DNA of 64,000 nucleotides. Source: Eupeodes corollae (taxonomy: Eukaryota > Arthropoda > Insecta > Diptera > Syrphidae). The position numbers and the translations under genes were made by a program. The notes below the pieces were generated by a model that was not told the origin of the DNA, did not search any database, and saw only the letters and a program-made list of their open reading frames with translations. Location: NCBI RefSeq assembly GCF_945859685.1, contig NC_079150.1:2416831-2480830 (forward strand). Direction: 5' to 3'. Of this stretch, positions 1-52,480 are shown piece by piece (positions within the stretch are counted from its first letter, which is position 1; every line of letters starts with the position of its first letter).

Positions 1-40140
<40,140 letters not shown>

Positions 40141-41590
40141 CTAAAAAAATATATAAACAAAATTTTTAATATTTTGTATTTCGGAAACTTGTAGAAAAAA
40201 AAAGTTTAAGGGATCATAATATAACGAAGTTTTTTTTAAAGGGTCATTTAAAGCTAACAGTAAAATCCATCGGTCATTTTTTTTATTTTTGATTATTTTT
40301 TAGCAAAATATCGATGCAACAATATGAATTTCAACATCAAGTATTTTTTCAAAGGAAAGGATGCATTTGAAGTTAAACTTATTTCGAAAAAAATTAACAA
40401 TGAGATTTTATTTTTACTAAACAGTTGACTGCGAAATGATGGTGTTCCAATTTTGATGACATCAGAAAACAACATTAACGACGAAATCAACAGATTTAAT
40501 CTAATTTAATGACCAAATTTTGTGATTGTTCGCATCATTCCTTTATTTATTATCCACTTTAAATAAAAATAAAAGCATGGATTACCGATTAGATACACTT
40601 TCTACATTGTACAGTACTTACTCCCAAAAAATAATTCAGGTGTTATTAACCGATACTTCAAAGACTTTTAAATATATGTGGGTGGAGGGTGATGGGTGGC
40701 TATTGGTGAGTGGCGTATAAAGTCCCTAACCACTTCACAATTTCTCATCACTACATATCCCTTCTCAAATCTTACCATGTTACTCTGATGGTGATACGAA
40801 TGATAGACAGACATATTCATCTCTTATCCATCAATTCTCATAGACACTAATGTATCTATAAATTTCCATGTGCTTTTTGTGGATCGATTAATCATTACTG
40901 GGCGGCGAACAAGTAAACTTGTTTGTATATTTTGTTGTTAAAAAGGTACAAACTCGTATCAATGTATGTTCGTGCTATGAACAAAAGAAAGGTTGCCATC
41001 AACGAAACATGAAAGTATTTTTAGCACTTAAATTGTTTGTTCAGAAAAGTATTCTGGCAACGTAATTTTCATAATTTTTAACCGTTTTTCTATAAATTAT
41101 ATAATTCAGCTGTTTGGTTTGGATATTCATAAAATACATCGCAACGAAGCCGAAATTGACAGTTGCTATTTTCGTTATGTAAGGTTCATATATTGATGAC
41201 ATCAGCAAAATCGACAAAAAAAAACTTAAAATATTTATTCTAAAAATAAATACAAGAGAACAGAAACTCTCTCATCCAATACAACCAAATAAAAAATATA
41301 AAAATGTAAATCCTGTCAATGAGGAAACGACTTTTTAATAACTGTCTAGAAGAATTTCAATTAACGTTTAAAGGACGATGACAAACAAGAAGTATGCACT
41401 CATAGTTTTTATTCGACCCCCATAGAGTGTAGTATCGTATAGTTCTGTAGAAGAAGACAAATTGTAAACCATCCCTTTACTATTGTACTTCACTTTGATG
41501 ACATAGTTAAATTTCTGTCTTGATTTGCCAGAAAAGGAGAATGGTAAGATTATAAGTTATAGGAAAAAGGATGCACAAGCACATTGTCTT
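40141..41590. other. Sequence upstream of the first identified Ca-alpha1D exon
   Basis: AT-rich and probably intronic, because the first exon found needs a phase 1 partner upstream. On the minus strand AACATG/GTAAGA at about 40,788 is a good donor, but the frame and phase of the short open sequence before it (MSVYHSYHHQSN) do not fit the 40,140 exon. Confidence 0.5.
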
Positions 41591-41875
41591 TTATTTAACT
41601 CTTATTGTTACATTTAAAGCTACGGGGATTAAATTTGGATACGAATAATTGACCATTTCGTTCAAGATCAAGTCAAGTCTACAAATATCGCTACTATGCC
41701 GCGCTGACCGTTTAAATTGAAAACCCCAACTGCGAGGGAACAACGAAGTGAATGATTTTTTGAGCACTTTAATATAAAACCCCTTTAAGGCAACCGACAG
41801 AAATGCTTGAATCCATTCAGGAGATGGTGGCGGTGGGCGGGGCTGGCATGGCGTGAATGTCTCACTAGTGAACAT
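41591..41875 (-). CDS. Unrecognised 94-codon open frame
   Basis: An ATG-initiated frame: MFTSETFTPCQPRPPPPSPE, WIQAFLSVALKGFY, SWGFQFKRSARHSS and so on, ending VTIRVK with AAATAAA overlapping the stop. It is richer in G+C than its surroundings at the start. I recognise no domain, signal peptide or membrane segment. It could be a small gene, a decayed transposon piece or chance; chance is quite possible. Confidence 0.25.
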   Translation of the reverse strand: MFTSETFTPCQPRPPPPSPEWIQAFLSVALKGFYIKVLKKSFTSLFPRSWGFQFKRSARHSSDICRLDLILNEMVNYSYPNLIPVALNVTIRVK

Positions 41876-42064
41876 GTTGCTTGAATTAAAAAAGCATAAC
41901 CAAAACTACATAAGCCACCTCTTTTAAAAACACACCAGAATCTACTAAAAACAGCTTAAAAATGTGTTATATGGTCAAATTATGTCTGCAGCCTTAATAT
42001 CGTTTTTTCCCGCAAGTATTTAATTTTTAGAATAAGGTTTTCATAATTATAAAAAAGATTCTTA

Positions 42065-42835
42065 TGTGCGACCCACACTGATAACTTTTTAACCCGTTTG
42101 ATGATTTGTTTTGCCATATTCATAACAATATTTTATGCGATTTAAACAAATGGTGAAGTTAATATTTGTCTCTATTTTCATAATACTTTAGTCGAAAACC
42201 ATTTGTTATCAGTTTTTTGTTGTTTTTTTAGGTCTTCGTGTTTTGGTAGAAAAAAATTCAGTTGATTTTTTCTAAAAAAAATTACTAAAACGAGATTTTT
42301 AGTTGAAAACAAAATTTTACCAATTTTAGTTGCTTTTCTAGAAAGTTTTTATTTCTTACATAAACAACTAAAATTTAGCACAGAATAAAATCATTTTTAA
42401 GTCCATCGAATATTAATTTTTAACAATTTTGCGTACTATTTTTTGAGATTTTAATTTTTATGAAAAAAACTGAATGTTGTATTTTTATAAAAATTTCACT
42501 GAATTTCGAAAGAAATATTTTCTAAAAGATAAAATTAGTTTAAAGATATTTTTTAATTTTCCAAAAATCATGTTTTACCAATTTTTAGTAATTTTTTTGT
42601 AGGTTTTTTATTTATTGTAAAAAATAAATATCTACTCGATTTTTCTCAAAATTTTACCAGATGTCAAAAACGTTAATGCAACGTTCGTTACATAAAATTA
42701 TATTGGACATAAAACATTTATATTTTTGTATTTATAAAAAAACCGTTGATTAATTTTTTTCAATTTCTTTCAATTTTCTTTCAGTTTGGTGTCACGTCAC
42801 AATATAAAATTTAATTCAAGTCGCCAGCGTCAAAA
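42065..42835. repeat. Dispersed AT-rich repeat, copy 3
   Basis: Shares CGACCCACACTGATAACTT at its left, TATCAGTTTTTTGTTGTTT in the middle and TATAAAATTTAATTCAAG at its right with the copy at 11,940-12,560, in the same order. It directly precedes the GC-richer frame at 42,965. Confidence 0.65.
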
Positions 42836-42964
42836 TTTTCATTTTTTAATTTGCTATACTTCCTATACAACGGGGCTCGAATCAACAGAAATGATAATTT
42901 CGTGATAAAACTCGTCCGATGTCACATTGCCCAACAACAACCGTCCAACAATTAAATTTTCGCG

Positions 42965-43270
42965 GTGTTCCATCCGAACAACGAGTATTTTGAGAGTGCA
43001 CGCCTGAGCGGGTTCATTCCACCAGAAGCATTCCTCTTCTTAGATAGATGCGGTCTAATACAGGATAGATTGGTAGTTTCGCTAATCTACCACGTCAGAC
43101 GACGTTATGTAGATAGGCGAATCCTGTACAATCGGGACGTCAGAGATCAAGGCGGAGCAGAGCTCCTTCGGTTCAGTATAGGGCTGCGTCCGAACGGGAC
43201 CGAACTGATAGAGAACCAGTTTTGGTGGCTTCAATCGGCCCTTGATAGTGGTAGTGGGGTTTGGGCTTAA
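42965..43270 (+). CDS. Unrecognised GC-richer 101-codon open frame
   Basis: Open from 42,956 to TAA at 43,270. The first residues are FHPNNEYFESARLSGFIPPE, later FLFLDRCGLIQDRLVVSLIY and a basic stretch HVRRRYVDRRILYNRD, ending WWLQSALDSGSGVWA. No ATG lies at its start, so it is either an exon or a fragment of a longer ancestral frame. Composition is clearly different from the AT-rich flanks. The 3' flank is A-rich with several AATAAA-like strings. No domain is recognised; a transposon or acquired fragment is possible. Confidence 0.4.
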   Translation: MFHPNNEYFESARLSGFIPPEAFLFLDRCGLIQDRLVVSLIYHVRRRYVDRRILYNRDVRDQGGAELLRFSIGLRPNGTELIENQFWWLQSALDSGSGVWA

Positions 43271-43764
43271 GCCTTGGCCGTCTTACATACTTGTTTTATA
43301 GTTTCAGAGTTTAGTTTAATGTAGAATAGGCACAAAGTGGTACAAAAAAAAAAATAATGAAAACAAAAAACATGAAAAGCAAATTTAAAAAAAAAAATGT
43401 AAAATAGTTAGATTTGGTGCTATGGTTGTTCTAGTTTATAGGTAGAATAGGTAATTTAAGTTAGTTAAATTTAGTTTTAGCCTTTATTTTAGGACCTAAT
43501 TTTAAGTAGTTTTTAAGTAAAATTAAAAAAAAAGATATTAAAATTATTTTCTTCTTTAAATTTTCTAATAAATAAAAGTGACTTGAAGAAAAATAGATCT
43601 TTTGGTCGAAAGGCATTAGTATTAAGTATTATAGCATGACTTATACAGCGTACATATGGGATCAGTAAATTAGTTGTAAGTTAGGTTTAATAAGGCTAGT
43701 TTTATGAATTTTTGTCTAGCTTTAAGATAGTTATAAACAAAAATGAATTTAAAAAATAAAAACA

Positions 43765-44045
43765 AAATTGCGTAGGACTGTAATGCCGGAAGTCTCGTGT
43801 ACGATCCTTGCTTGTGTCATCTAAAGTTTTTCCTTCAAGGGTACTGCCTTTTGCGAGGAATTGACAAATCTTCCAAGAGTAATTCTTTTCATGAAAAGTG
43901 TTTCCTTAAATTAGCCGTTCGGATTCGGCTTAAAATTGTAGGTCCCCTCCATCCCTGCAAACAGTACCCGCACACACCAATGGTTGAGAATTGTAAATGA
44001 CTAGGCACTAGTTCTCAACGGACTTTTGCATCACCCAATTTCAGA
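43765..44045 (+). mobile_element. tRNA-derived SINE, 5'-truncated copy
   Basis: Homologous to the copy at 44,366-44,675: TACTGCCTTTTGCGAGGAA, ATTGACAAATCTTCCAAGAG, AAAATTGTAGGTCCCCTCCA, then CAACGGACTTTTGC-TCACCCAATTT. The tRNA-like head is partly lost. Same orientation as the next copy, about 0.6 kb away. Confidence 0.8.
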
Positions 44046-44365
44046 GATATATGTAGGTAGCATAAAATTCAAATCAAATCGATCAATCCATTTAATGCGG
44101 TTTCTCATTGGAGCATTCACATTTCCCTTATAATTTTTTGTTTTGTTTGTCATTGTCTTAGAGTAACGTCGTGTACATGTTGACAAGTGCGGTAGAGCTG
44201 TCAAATTGCCAGCTAAACATTTGTTAATAATTGTATAAGTATTGGTACAAAAATCTGCAATTTAAATCTTAAATCAAAAATATGTCTTTTTATTTTGCCA
44301 CGTGCAATGCAAAATCAGGGAAAATTTGTGCTTTGACAGATCTAGTTAAAAAATTTGTTAATAGT

Positions 44366-44675
44366 ACCCGTGGCATGATGGTAAGTGCGTTGGACTGTCA
44401 TGCAAGAGGTCTTGGGTTCAATCCCTGCCTGTGCCACCTTAATTTAAAAAATTAATTTTCGCGGGTACTGCCTCTTGCGAGGAATTGACAATTTCTTCAA
44501 GAGTAATTCCTGTCATGAAAAAGTGCTTTCTCAAATTAACCGTTCGGACTCGGCCTAAAATTGTAGGTCCCTTCCATTCCTGACAACAGTACTCGCACAC
44601 AGGAATGGTTGCGAGTTGTAAGTCACCAGGCCCTGGTTCACAACGGACTGTTGCGCCACCCAATTTATTTTTTTT
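44366..44675 (+). mobile_element. tRNA-derived SINE, most complete copy
   Basis: The head has an A-box-like TGGCATGATGG (44,371-44,381) and a B box GGGTTCAATCC (44,414-44,424) within a tRNA-like 75 nt ending TGCCTGTGCCACC. A body follows with TGCGAGGAATTGACAA, CCGTTCGGACTCGGCC and CACAACGGACTGTTGCGCCA, then a T-rich end. RNA polymerase III promoter boxes and several copies in this window support a SINE. Confidence 0.88.
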
Positions 44676-45396
44676 TTAGATCAAAAATTTAATTAATTTA
44701 CCCTTTGAAATCTCAAAACTTTGAGTGAAGAGTGAGTTTACTGACGTAATACAAACGCACCATCAAACCAAAATGAAGCTTTTAAGGAAATTTATCGTAA
44801 ACAAATCTTAAAATGTTTTCCTTCTTTCGTATAAATTGGTACAATTTTTATTTCAAGAAAAAAAATCCTTCATCCATTGGTACCTATATATTTATTGGAA
44901 CAGTTGACATTTATGGCCGACTTACCAACTAACAACATACTCTACACACTTCGAATTCTACTCATACACTTCCGATACCACTTCCATCCTCAATCCTCGC
45001 CCTCAGCCACGGTTTCAGCCCCCAAGGGGTTAAGTATAGCAAATGTACAATAATATGTGACTCTATATTCTCAATCAGAGCTAAGAGGTTGAATAGGGTT
45101 TTTTGTTTATATTGTAGTTGTAGGCTTATTATTCTGATGACGATGTAGATGATGAATCTTTACTTAATTAAATTAAAATGCAAGATATATCGAGATATAA
45201 ATACGAATTGACTAACCACAAACAACAAATATGTACATACATACAAATGTATATATGTACATGAGTTAGTATTGCTCACTGCCATCGAGCAAAAATTGCG
45301 TCAGGAAAAAAAAATAATAGAATCGAATCAACGAGTTCTATAATATGTATAATGTAGTATATGCCTATGTACATATTGTTATACCTACTTAACTTA
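44676..45396. other. Intergenic or intronic, part GC-richer
   Basis: At 44,930-45,030 a GC-richer stretch reads, on the minus strand, into GTTAGTTG/GTAAGT, a possible donor. All three frames before it have stops, so at most it is an untranslated exon. Confidence 0.3.
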
Positions 45397-46883
45397 TACA
45401 GGGTGCCCCATAATGATTGTTCTACAATGTATATGGTGGAAGGTCAGGTTATGACCTAATAGAATTTGACAGTAATTTGCCTTTACCTCATCTCAACGGT
45501 TTTTGAGAATTGGTTCTTGTAATGGAATTTTTAAGTACACTCCACCCTCATTTTACTTGCGACATACAGGAACTATTTATATGGCAAGTTTTGCATTCGT
45601 AAAATACTTTGAATTAGAGATTTTAATCAAACGTGAAATTGCGATGATAGAGAATTAAAAAGAAGTGTGTCCCCTGTTCCATCTGGCTGTCTGTCCATCC
45701 TCGCATCTGCGGCCGATTGAGTTTAAACTTTATAATAATAATTACAGTTATTTTTTTTTAATTTTCTCAACAATGTAACAATTGATTTGTATTAAATGTC
45801 TCTAATTTTTTTTTCAAAATTCGATACTTACAAAAATCAGAAATAAAATGTATATTAATAATATATTCTAAATAACTGCATACCAAAAATATTTTTAAAC
45901 AAAATTTCGAAAAAAGTTATAAAAAAATTAAAAAAAATTTAAAAATTAAATGACATTTAAATTTTTGAAGACAAATTTTAAATCTTAAATTAAAGCTACT
46001 AATTTTAGACAGGCTCTTTGGATACGTTAGCATGTTCGTTTCAGTCGATCCAGTCTTTCTAAAAAGACATAGTTATAACTTTGATAGACTCAAGACCATA
46101 CAAGCTAGGTTTAAAAAGTTTTTAAAACTGTTGTTCGCTTTTAGTCTTTTGACAAGACATTTCTACGAGGTCTGTTGAATGTCGTTTCAATTTGTAGTTT
46201 TATTGTGGTGCCAGAATTATAATACTATCTATTATTTATGTGCGATTTATCCAATATTTAATTAATAATTACGAATTGAACAATTTGATTTTTTTTAAAT
46301 ATATTTCAAAAACTTCACATAATAGAATTGTTTAAAAAAGAAATATTTGATTTTTAACATTCGAATTGTTTTTTCCTGAACACCGTTTATTTTAATAAAT
46401 ATGATTTAAAATCATGAAAATGAAAATAAATATAAACCAGCTAAAAAGTGTTCATATATGCGTTTCGCCCCGATGTAATGCTTGGGGTCATCAGAATTGT
46501 TTAGAAAACAGATTCGTAGCAAGAAAAAAACTTGCTTTCAAAACGTTTAACCTTTTTCTGTTGAAAACCGTTTTAGAAAAAATGGTTAAGAGTTTTTTTT
46601 GATTTTTGTAAGACAGGTGAAATCTAATAAATTTTGGAATTTCTTCGAACATTTTATGAAAAATAATATAAATATTTCAACTGAATATTAAAGAAAAAGT
46701 TTATAGATTTGAAAACCACCGCGGATTATATTGACAAAAGCTAGTCTTTTATTTTTAAAAAGTGAAAACTGGCGGTTCTTAAAAACACTTGTGATGTGGT
46801 ACAGAGCCACAAAATGTTATTGGGTTTATAACCTTAGCCTTTTAAACATATTGTTTAAACCATTCATTATGTGACACCCTGTA
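45397..46883. mobile_element. Non-autonomous DNA transposon with terminal inverted repeats
   Basis: The left end TACAGGGTGCCCCATAATGA (from 45,397) and the reverse complement of the right end TACAGGGTGTCACATAATGA (to 46,883) match at about 20 of 23 positions. The outermost TA on each side fits the TA target duplication of Tc1/mariner elements. About 1.49 kb, AT-rich, without a transposase. Internal sequence at 46,500-46,720 recurs at about 63,600-63,790. Confidence 0.8.
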
Positions 46884-48360
46884 TACATCTAAAAAGTTAC
46901 ATTTGATTTGATGTAAATAAACTAACGGATAATTAAAAAAGTAAACAAATCGTTAATAGCTGTATCTGCTTAGACAATGATTCATTTCTACAACTTGGAT
47001 TTGTTTGTGTCATGAAAGGACTAAGGATGTTTTACTTTGTAATTGCCTTTATCTTATTAATAAATCTTTTCAAATCCAATTGCACTTTTCTCGATGTTAA
47101 GCATTGAAATTGAACTAGAACAATGTTATAAAAAATTAAGAGATTTTAATTTTTGTACACGTCATCAACAATCTACTTTGAAAAAATCCCTAAAATCTAA
47201 TCAAGTAAACAATTTTATGAATATTGTTTAACTATTGTTGAATCAGTGGCATTGGACACATCTGGGTTTCAAGTGTCAATATTTTAAAATTTGGAACTTA
47301 ACTTTACTAACATTGAACTTTTGTTGTTCTCACAATAAATAGGAAACCATTGCCATCTTATTCTAATGAAAAAAACTTTTACACAAACGAAAAATATATA
47401 TAGATACATTTTGAATAATTTTGAAATAATTTTTGGGTAAGTAAGGTATTGTAAGTCAAGATACGTCATTAAACAATTCTATATGTACAAAATACTGTAA
47501 GTCTAAATTCTGGTTGGTGAATTGAAAACCGTGAAAAAGAATTTACAAGTAAGCCCGCAGGCTTATAATATATAAACCATATCTTTTTTTGTGATATCAA
47601 TAAAACGACAAAGGTTCGTAGAGTTGATTTTAAAGTTCAAAGAGTTCGTTTTATAAACAAAGACTTCATAAACAGGGTGATTGGTATAAGGTCACTTCAA
47701 CTAACAACTAACACGTGCACTTATGATGGGCATCTGATCGTAGTTGGATGGTTGCTATAATCTAACTACTTTCTGAAATTCTGAAGTGTTAAAGGTGCGC
47801 CAAAAGGCTAAATCATGTAGATTGGGTTAAAACAAATTACGACAGCTCTACAAAGTCATGCTAAGACATTTTGAAAAGCAAGTAGCCTATTCTTCAACTT
47901 TACTTGTTTATAAAGTTGTTTGAAAGAACAACTTTCGACAGTTTTATTATTTTAGAAATCAAAAATAAAAATGTTTTTTAATTTCTCAAACAGTAAGATA
48001 TATTTTCAGTCGGCTTTATGTTTTTTAATTGAAAATAAATAAGAGAATTTTATTTAAAAAAAGGGAGAAAAGGTACAAGTTTTAAAATTATTCACTCAAA
48101 CAACGTTAACTAAAATTAAAGAATGATTTTCTGGCTTTTCTTTTTTGTAAAGCTATTTAGACATTGCCTTGATGGACAACATTGTTTAAAAATTAATCTA
48201 ATAAATAAAACAGTCACAATTTAGTTTTTAAAACTTGTAAAAACCGTACAAAGCGCAAGGAGTTAAAGACAATTTTTAAGTTCTGTCTGTTTTTTTTTTA
48301 AACAAAACTAAAAAAATTTAATTTTAAAGTTTGCTCTTAAGAAATTAAGAAATAAAGTGC
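46884..48360. other. AT-rich, no feature identified
   Basis: No coding frame of substance, RNA gene or transposon protein seen. Confidence 0.5.
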
Positions 48361-48515
48361 ACTGTTGGGTCGTACGAATATGCTCATGTATCCAAGGAGT
48401 CTGCTTACAAATATTTCCTGTATTTTAAGATTTAAAATGAACCTGCAAAAGAAGTTTATTTTCAAATATTTAAGCGCAATTTGATTTCTCAAAACGTCCT
48501 CAATTTTAAAAAAAT
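48361..48515 (+). repeat. Dispersed repeat shared with 55,941-56,100
   Basis: Both copies read GTCGTA.GAA.ATG, ATCCAAGGAGTCTGCTT, TTTTCTGTATTTTAAGATTT-like text and CCTGCAAAA in the same order and orientation. Class unknown. Confidence 0.7.
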
Positions 48516-51022
48516 GTATTTAAAAACCGTAAGAGCGGTTTTTATAAATTATTTTTGTATAAATAAAATTGTTCCATCTTAGTTTAAAAATATTTTTAGT
48601 ATGTAGTTCTTTAGAGCTTGTCAATATACATAAGTTTTGAATTTCAATTTCGTACAAAAATTTTTTTTGAAAATCAAAAATAAAAACAATGATGATTTAA
48701 AATGTATATTAATTCTTTTTGTTAAAGTACAATAATTTTAAGTAAAACTCTATTTCCTCTCTACATTCATACAGTTTTTCGTTCGATATTTTATACAATC
48801 GATTTATTAAATCTCGAGTGATTCAATTATTTCAACGAAGAAAATTCAGAATCAATAATAAAATTAAAAGCTTTCTTGTGTTTACAGGAACTTTCTAAAA
48901 ACTTGGACATTCCGAATTTTCAAAGAATTACACATGCAAAATAATCTGTATTAAATTTGAAATAAATTCAACCATCCGTTTGAAATGTTAAGATGTACAT
49001 TTGGACAATTTTGTGCAAAATTTGGAATAAACGAAATGATAACTGTAAGTCTTTAGAAGTATGAGACTTTCGCTCTATATTAAAAGTTGTCTGTTTATTG
49101 TGGCACATTGTGATGGCTATATACGGTGTTCTATATCAAAGGAATATATAAAACGAACATTATTTAATAATATTGGGTCTATTTTAAAATATCTATCTAA
49201 CTTCATGGGGTTATCTTGCTTCTTTGTTTTTTTTTCAGATAAAGCTCCAAATTGTATAATAAAAAAATAGCTTAAGCTAGAATATTATATTTAAAGCTAC
49301 ACAAATATCAAGGCTCCCAGAACCTTACTAGAAAGCTAAGATAAGTTCTTATTTTCAAATTTCTTCTCGGTTGAAGTATGGCTGAGTTCATACGCTTTTG
49401 ACAGTCAAAGTTTTGTAGAAAACGGTCAGAAATTAGGAATTTGGGGTTTGATAGCCTATTTCAAAATGTGCAGTGGTGTGCTAGTTTTAAGGGGAATCAA
49501 TAGAGTCTAGAGAATGTGCGGATGATGCGGATATTTTTGAGAATGCAATACAGTTTGTATTAACCATTAAGCACATAAGGAAAATGCCCATATTCACATA
49601 AAATTATCGTCGAGTCGAAAGGAAATCGACTTTTAAGATTTCCTGATGGATAAATGAATCGCAATGTTTCTTAAGTCTTAATACACAAACAACATGCAAT
49701 ACAACTGAAGAATTAACAAGTTTGGACTGGCTCAATTCTGGCGGGTCTAGAAAATATCCACAATATTTGCAGGAAAATTATTTCATTCATGGAGGTTCTA
49801 GATGCGATATTACACCTTGACCTCTTCATGTCATTACACTATCAAATAGTCAAGCTAAGACATGAAAAAGATAGTAATAACTCAAAACGCAATAAACCTT
49901 CATAATCGAGTGCAGAAATAAAATACACAGAAATTAAAAAAGCAAAAATAACCCAATTTTTTCAAAAAGAACGTTTTTAAGCTCTATTGCCATTTTGGGG
50001 ATTTATTTCATAAAAACCTCGGAAGAAATCTTTTTTAGAATTGCCATACAGATTCGAAATTTAATAAAAATAGTAAAAGCCAATATTGAGCACATTTTTA
50101 ACAGTCAAACCCGTTGTATTGGAGTTTTGAACAACCCGTCCTAGAAAAGCTAGAACAATAGTTAAAGCTCAAGGGTTTAACATTAAAATACTGTGTATCT
50201 GTACCAAACTTGAAGCTTTACGGACTATCTGATTAGTTTAAGATCGATGAACATTGGTGAATGATAGTTTGATAATCCATCAATCGGTCGACTTGCTCTC
50301 TATACATGAAATCAACACTTGAAGGAAGTAAACAGATTTGATAAACGAAAATCTAAAATTCGCCTGCTTTTGTTATTCGGTAACGGTTCCTGAGCCAACA
50401 CATGTGGCTGAACAAACTGAAGCTAGAGTTTTGAAGCTAATGCTTGAATGTTCTAGCTAAAGCTATTTAGCACTAATCTTTTTGATCTCATAAAGTTTAA
50501 ACTAGAACTCTTTAGCTTTATCTTTTAGCTATGAATAGCTAGCTTCATCTTGGTCCAAAAATAACTTTGATTTTTTTTGTATTCATAAGGCCCATTACAA
50601 CATCAATCAATTTAATCATATCATACTATTGTTCTTAATTTTTGTTATAGTCAACACACTAACTATTTTTTGCTAACACGCTTACTGGAGACAATTCAAA
50701 ATGAATAAACTTCTGAATCTTACTTAAACTTGAGTTGTATTAAAATAAATATAATTGAAACTTAAATTTTTGAAATTGAATTAAAAACTATATACTCACA
50801 ATTTTTACAAAGTTTAAATGACATTAAAAATAAATTTAACTTTAGTAAAAATTATTTAAAAATATCTTAAACTTATAAATTAAAAGGTTTTAACTACAAA
50901 TTCACATTTTAAAACAAAAAAAGGAAAGTGAACCGAAAATTAGCAATCTTCATCGTATTTAAATGATACTTTGTGTTTTTAAGAATAAATGTGCGCAAAA
51001 AAAATAAGAAAACAAAGCTTAC
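48516..51022. other. AT-rich, no feature identified
   Basis: Contains an AGCT-rich patch at about 50,450-50,550. No gene, RNA or recognisable mobile element. Confidence 0.45.
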
Positions 51023-51084
51023 CTCGTACAATTGGAGGACCAACAAAAAACAACCAAAACAACAACAGAGAAACCGAATTTCAT
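51023..51084 (-). CDS. Candidate first exon encoding a signal peptide
   Basis: ATG at 51,084 (in-frame TGA four codons upstream, GGC before the ATG) opens MKFGFSVVVLVVFCWSSNCT, with n-region Lys, a hydrophobic core and a small polar end typical of a secretory signal peptide. At codon 21 the sequence is ACGAG/GTAAGC, a consensus donor in phase 2; without splicing the frame stops at once. The phase does not fit the Ca-alpha1D exon at 40,140, so this would be another minus-strand gene. I could not find its next exon. Confidence 0.45.
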
Positions 51085-51599
51085 GCCTTCAATATTTCAA
51101 AAGACTTTCTCTTTAAATTAATCCCGTGCAAGGATCTTATAAGAATATTGCACAAAAATAAAAAATAAAAACTAATTAATTTTCTTTGGTGTACGAACAC
51201 TTCTTGATAAATTTGTTATTATATTTTATTTTCAGATATAAGCGGTTTTAGGGACAATGATAACGCAGCCAAATTCGGACCCAAAATAAATGAACTATGG
51301 TAAAGATGTCTTCTTGGCATGATTCCACGAAAACAAAAGTGGTTCCAGGATGATGATGCGTATAAAATGAGTGGCTGTTTTTTATTTTTTATTCACTTGG
51401 GTGGGGATTTTTTGTTTTAGTTTTTGATAAAAAAAAAACTATTTAAAATGATTTCTTATCCAAGGCGGCTTAAAAATAAATAAAAGTTAATGTATTAAAT
51501 TTCATCCCAGGATATAAAACACACTGTTATTTTTAATTCATAACACATTCGCTCCTAAGATTATCCTTAAACTTTTTATTTTTTATTTTGCGCACTGTG

Positions 51600-52480
51600 A
51601 CTACGAATGAATTAATGAAAAAGTCAAACCCATTTTTGCGTTGAGGATGAACGTAGTTTTATTTAACGTAGGTATATTGTTTCTTTATTTTAATGGAAAT
51701 TAGTCAGGGCGGTGGCGGCGGCATCTCAATGAAGATTTTGTAGTGTCAACTCTTGGGCTAAACTTAATTTACGCACACACTTCCATACAAAACTTTTTCG
51801 GAACAACCACATCACAAATTTTTGAATGAGATCAGAGCAAGTCGCTCATCAATTAAGGAACATAACATATATAAAACTTTTATACTGCCCAACATAACAA
51901 TGTGTAATAATTAACATTTCGTACAATAAAACAACACCCAATGTATAATGGGTAATGCTTGAAATGGATACAATTGTCGATGTCGCGCCATATCATCAAC
52001 TCATTCACAACACTAGAACACACAAAACAGGACAATTTTAAAAAAGGACATCATGATCTCGTTATCGTCATCATTATATTACATTTTTGTGTTTTTGTTA
52101 CATAAAAGCAACAAAACAATATAGTCGACTTTTCACCTTTTATATATACGAGATTAGACATTAAAAAATAACTTTAGGTATTTATTATTTGTACCTTCGT
52201 GGTCGTCGTTGTTATCGTGGTCAGAAGAGTTAGAACAAATAGAAGATCTACCGTACCGACTCATAGCGCAGAAAAGACTACTAGCTTAGGGAATTTCATA
52301 AAATACTCTAGCACAACATCTCATAATTTTTTCATTGTATCTTATATCGCAGGACTCTCTTAGTAAAATTTGGTTAGAGTAATGGCATCAGCGAAGGAGG
52401 TGGTGGCGACGACGACGACGGCGACATTGAGAGCTGAGTCCTTAATTTATATTTTTGTATTTGATGCTGACGTCGTGTTC
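51600..52480 (-). promoter_or_regulatory. GC-richer region, possible promoter and 5' leader
   Basis: Locally CG-containing sequence in an AT-rich setting (GGCGGTGGCGGCGGC at about 51,709 and GGCGACGACGACGACGGCGA at about 52,404). It lies 0.5-1.4 kb upstream of the candidate signal-peptide exon on the minus strand. CG-rich trinucleotide tracts are common in insect 5' leaders. Orientation and function are inference. Confidence 0.3.

Noticed and set aside
44366..44440. Possible functional tRNA gene
   Set aside because: A and B boxes are present but the cloverleaf is imperfect and the sequence continues into a repeated SINE body with other copies nearby.
44930..45030. Coding exon ending GTTAGTTG/GTAAGT on the minus strand
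   Set aside because: All three frames contain stops upstream of the donor; at most an untranslated exon.
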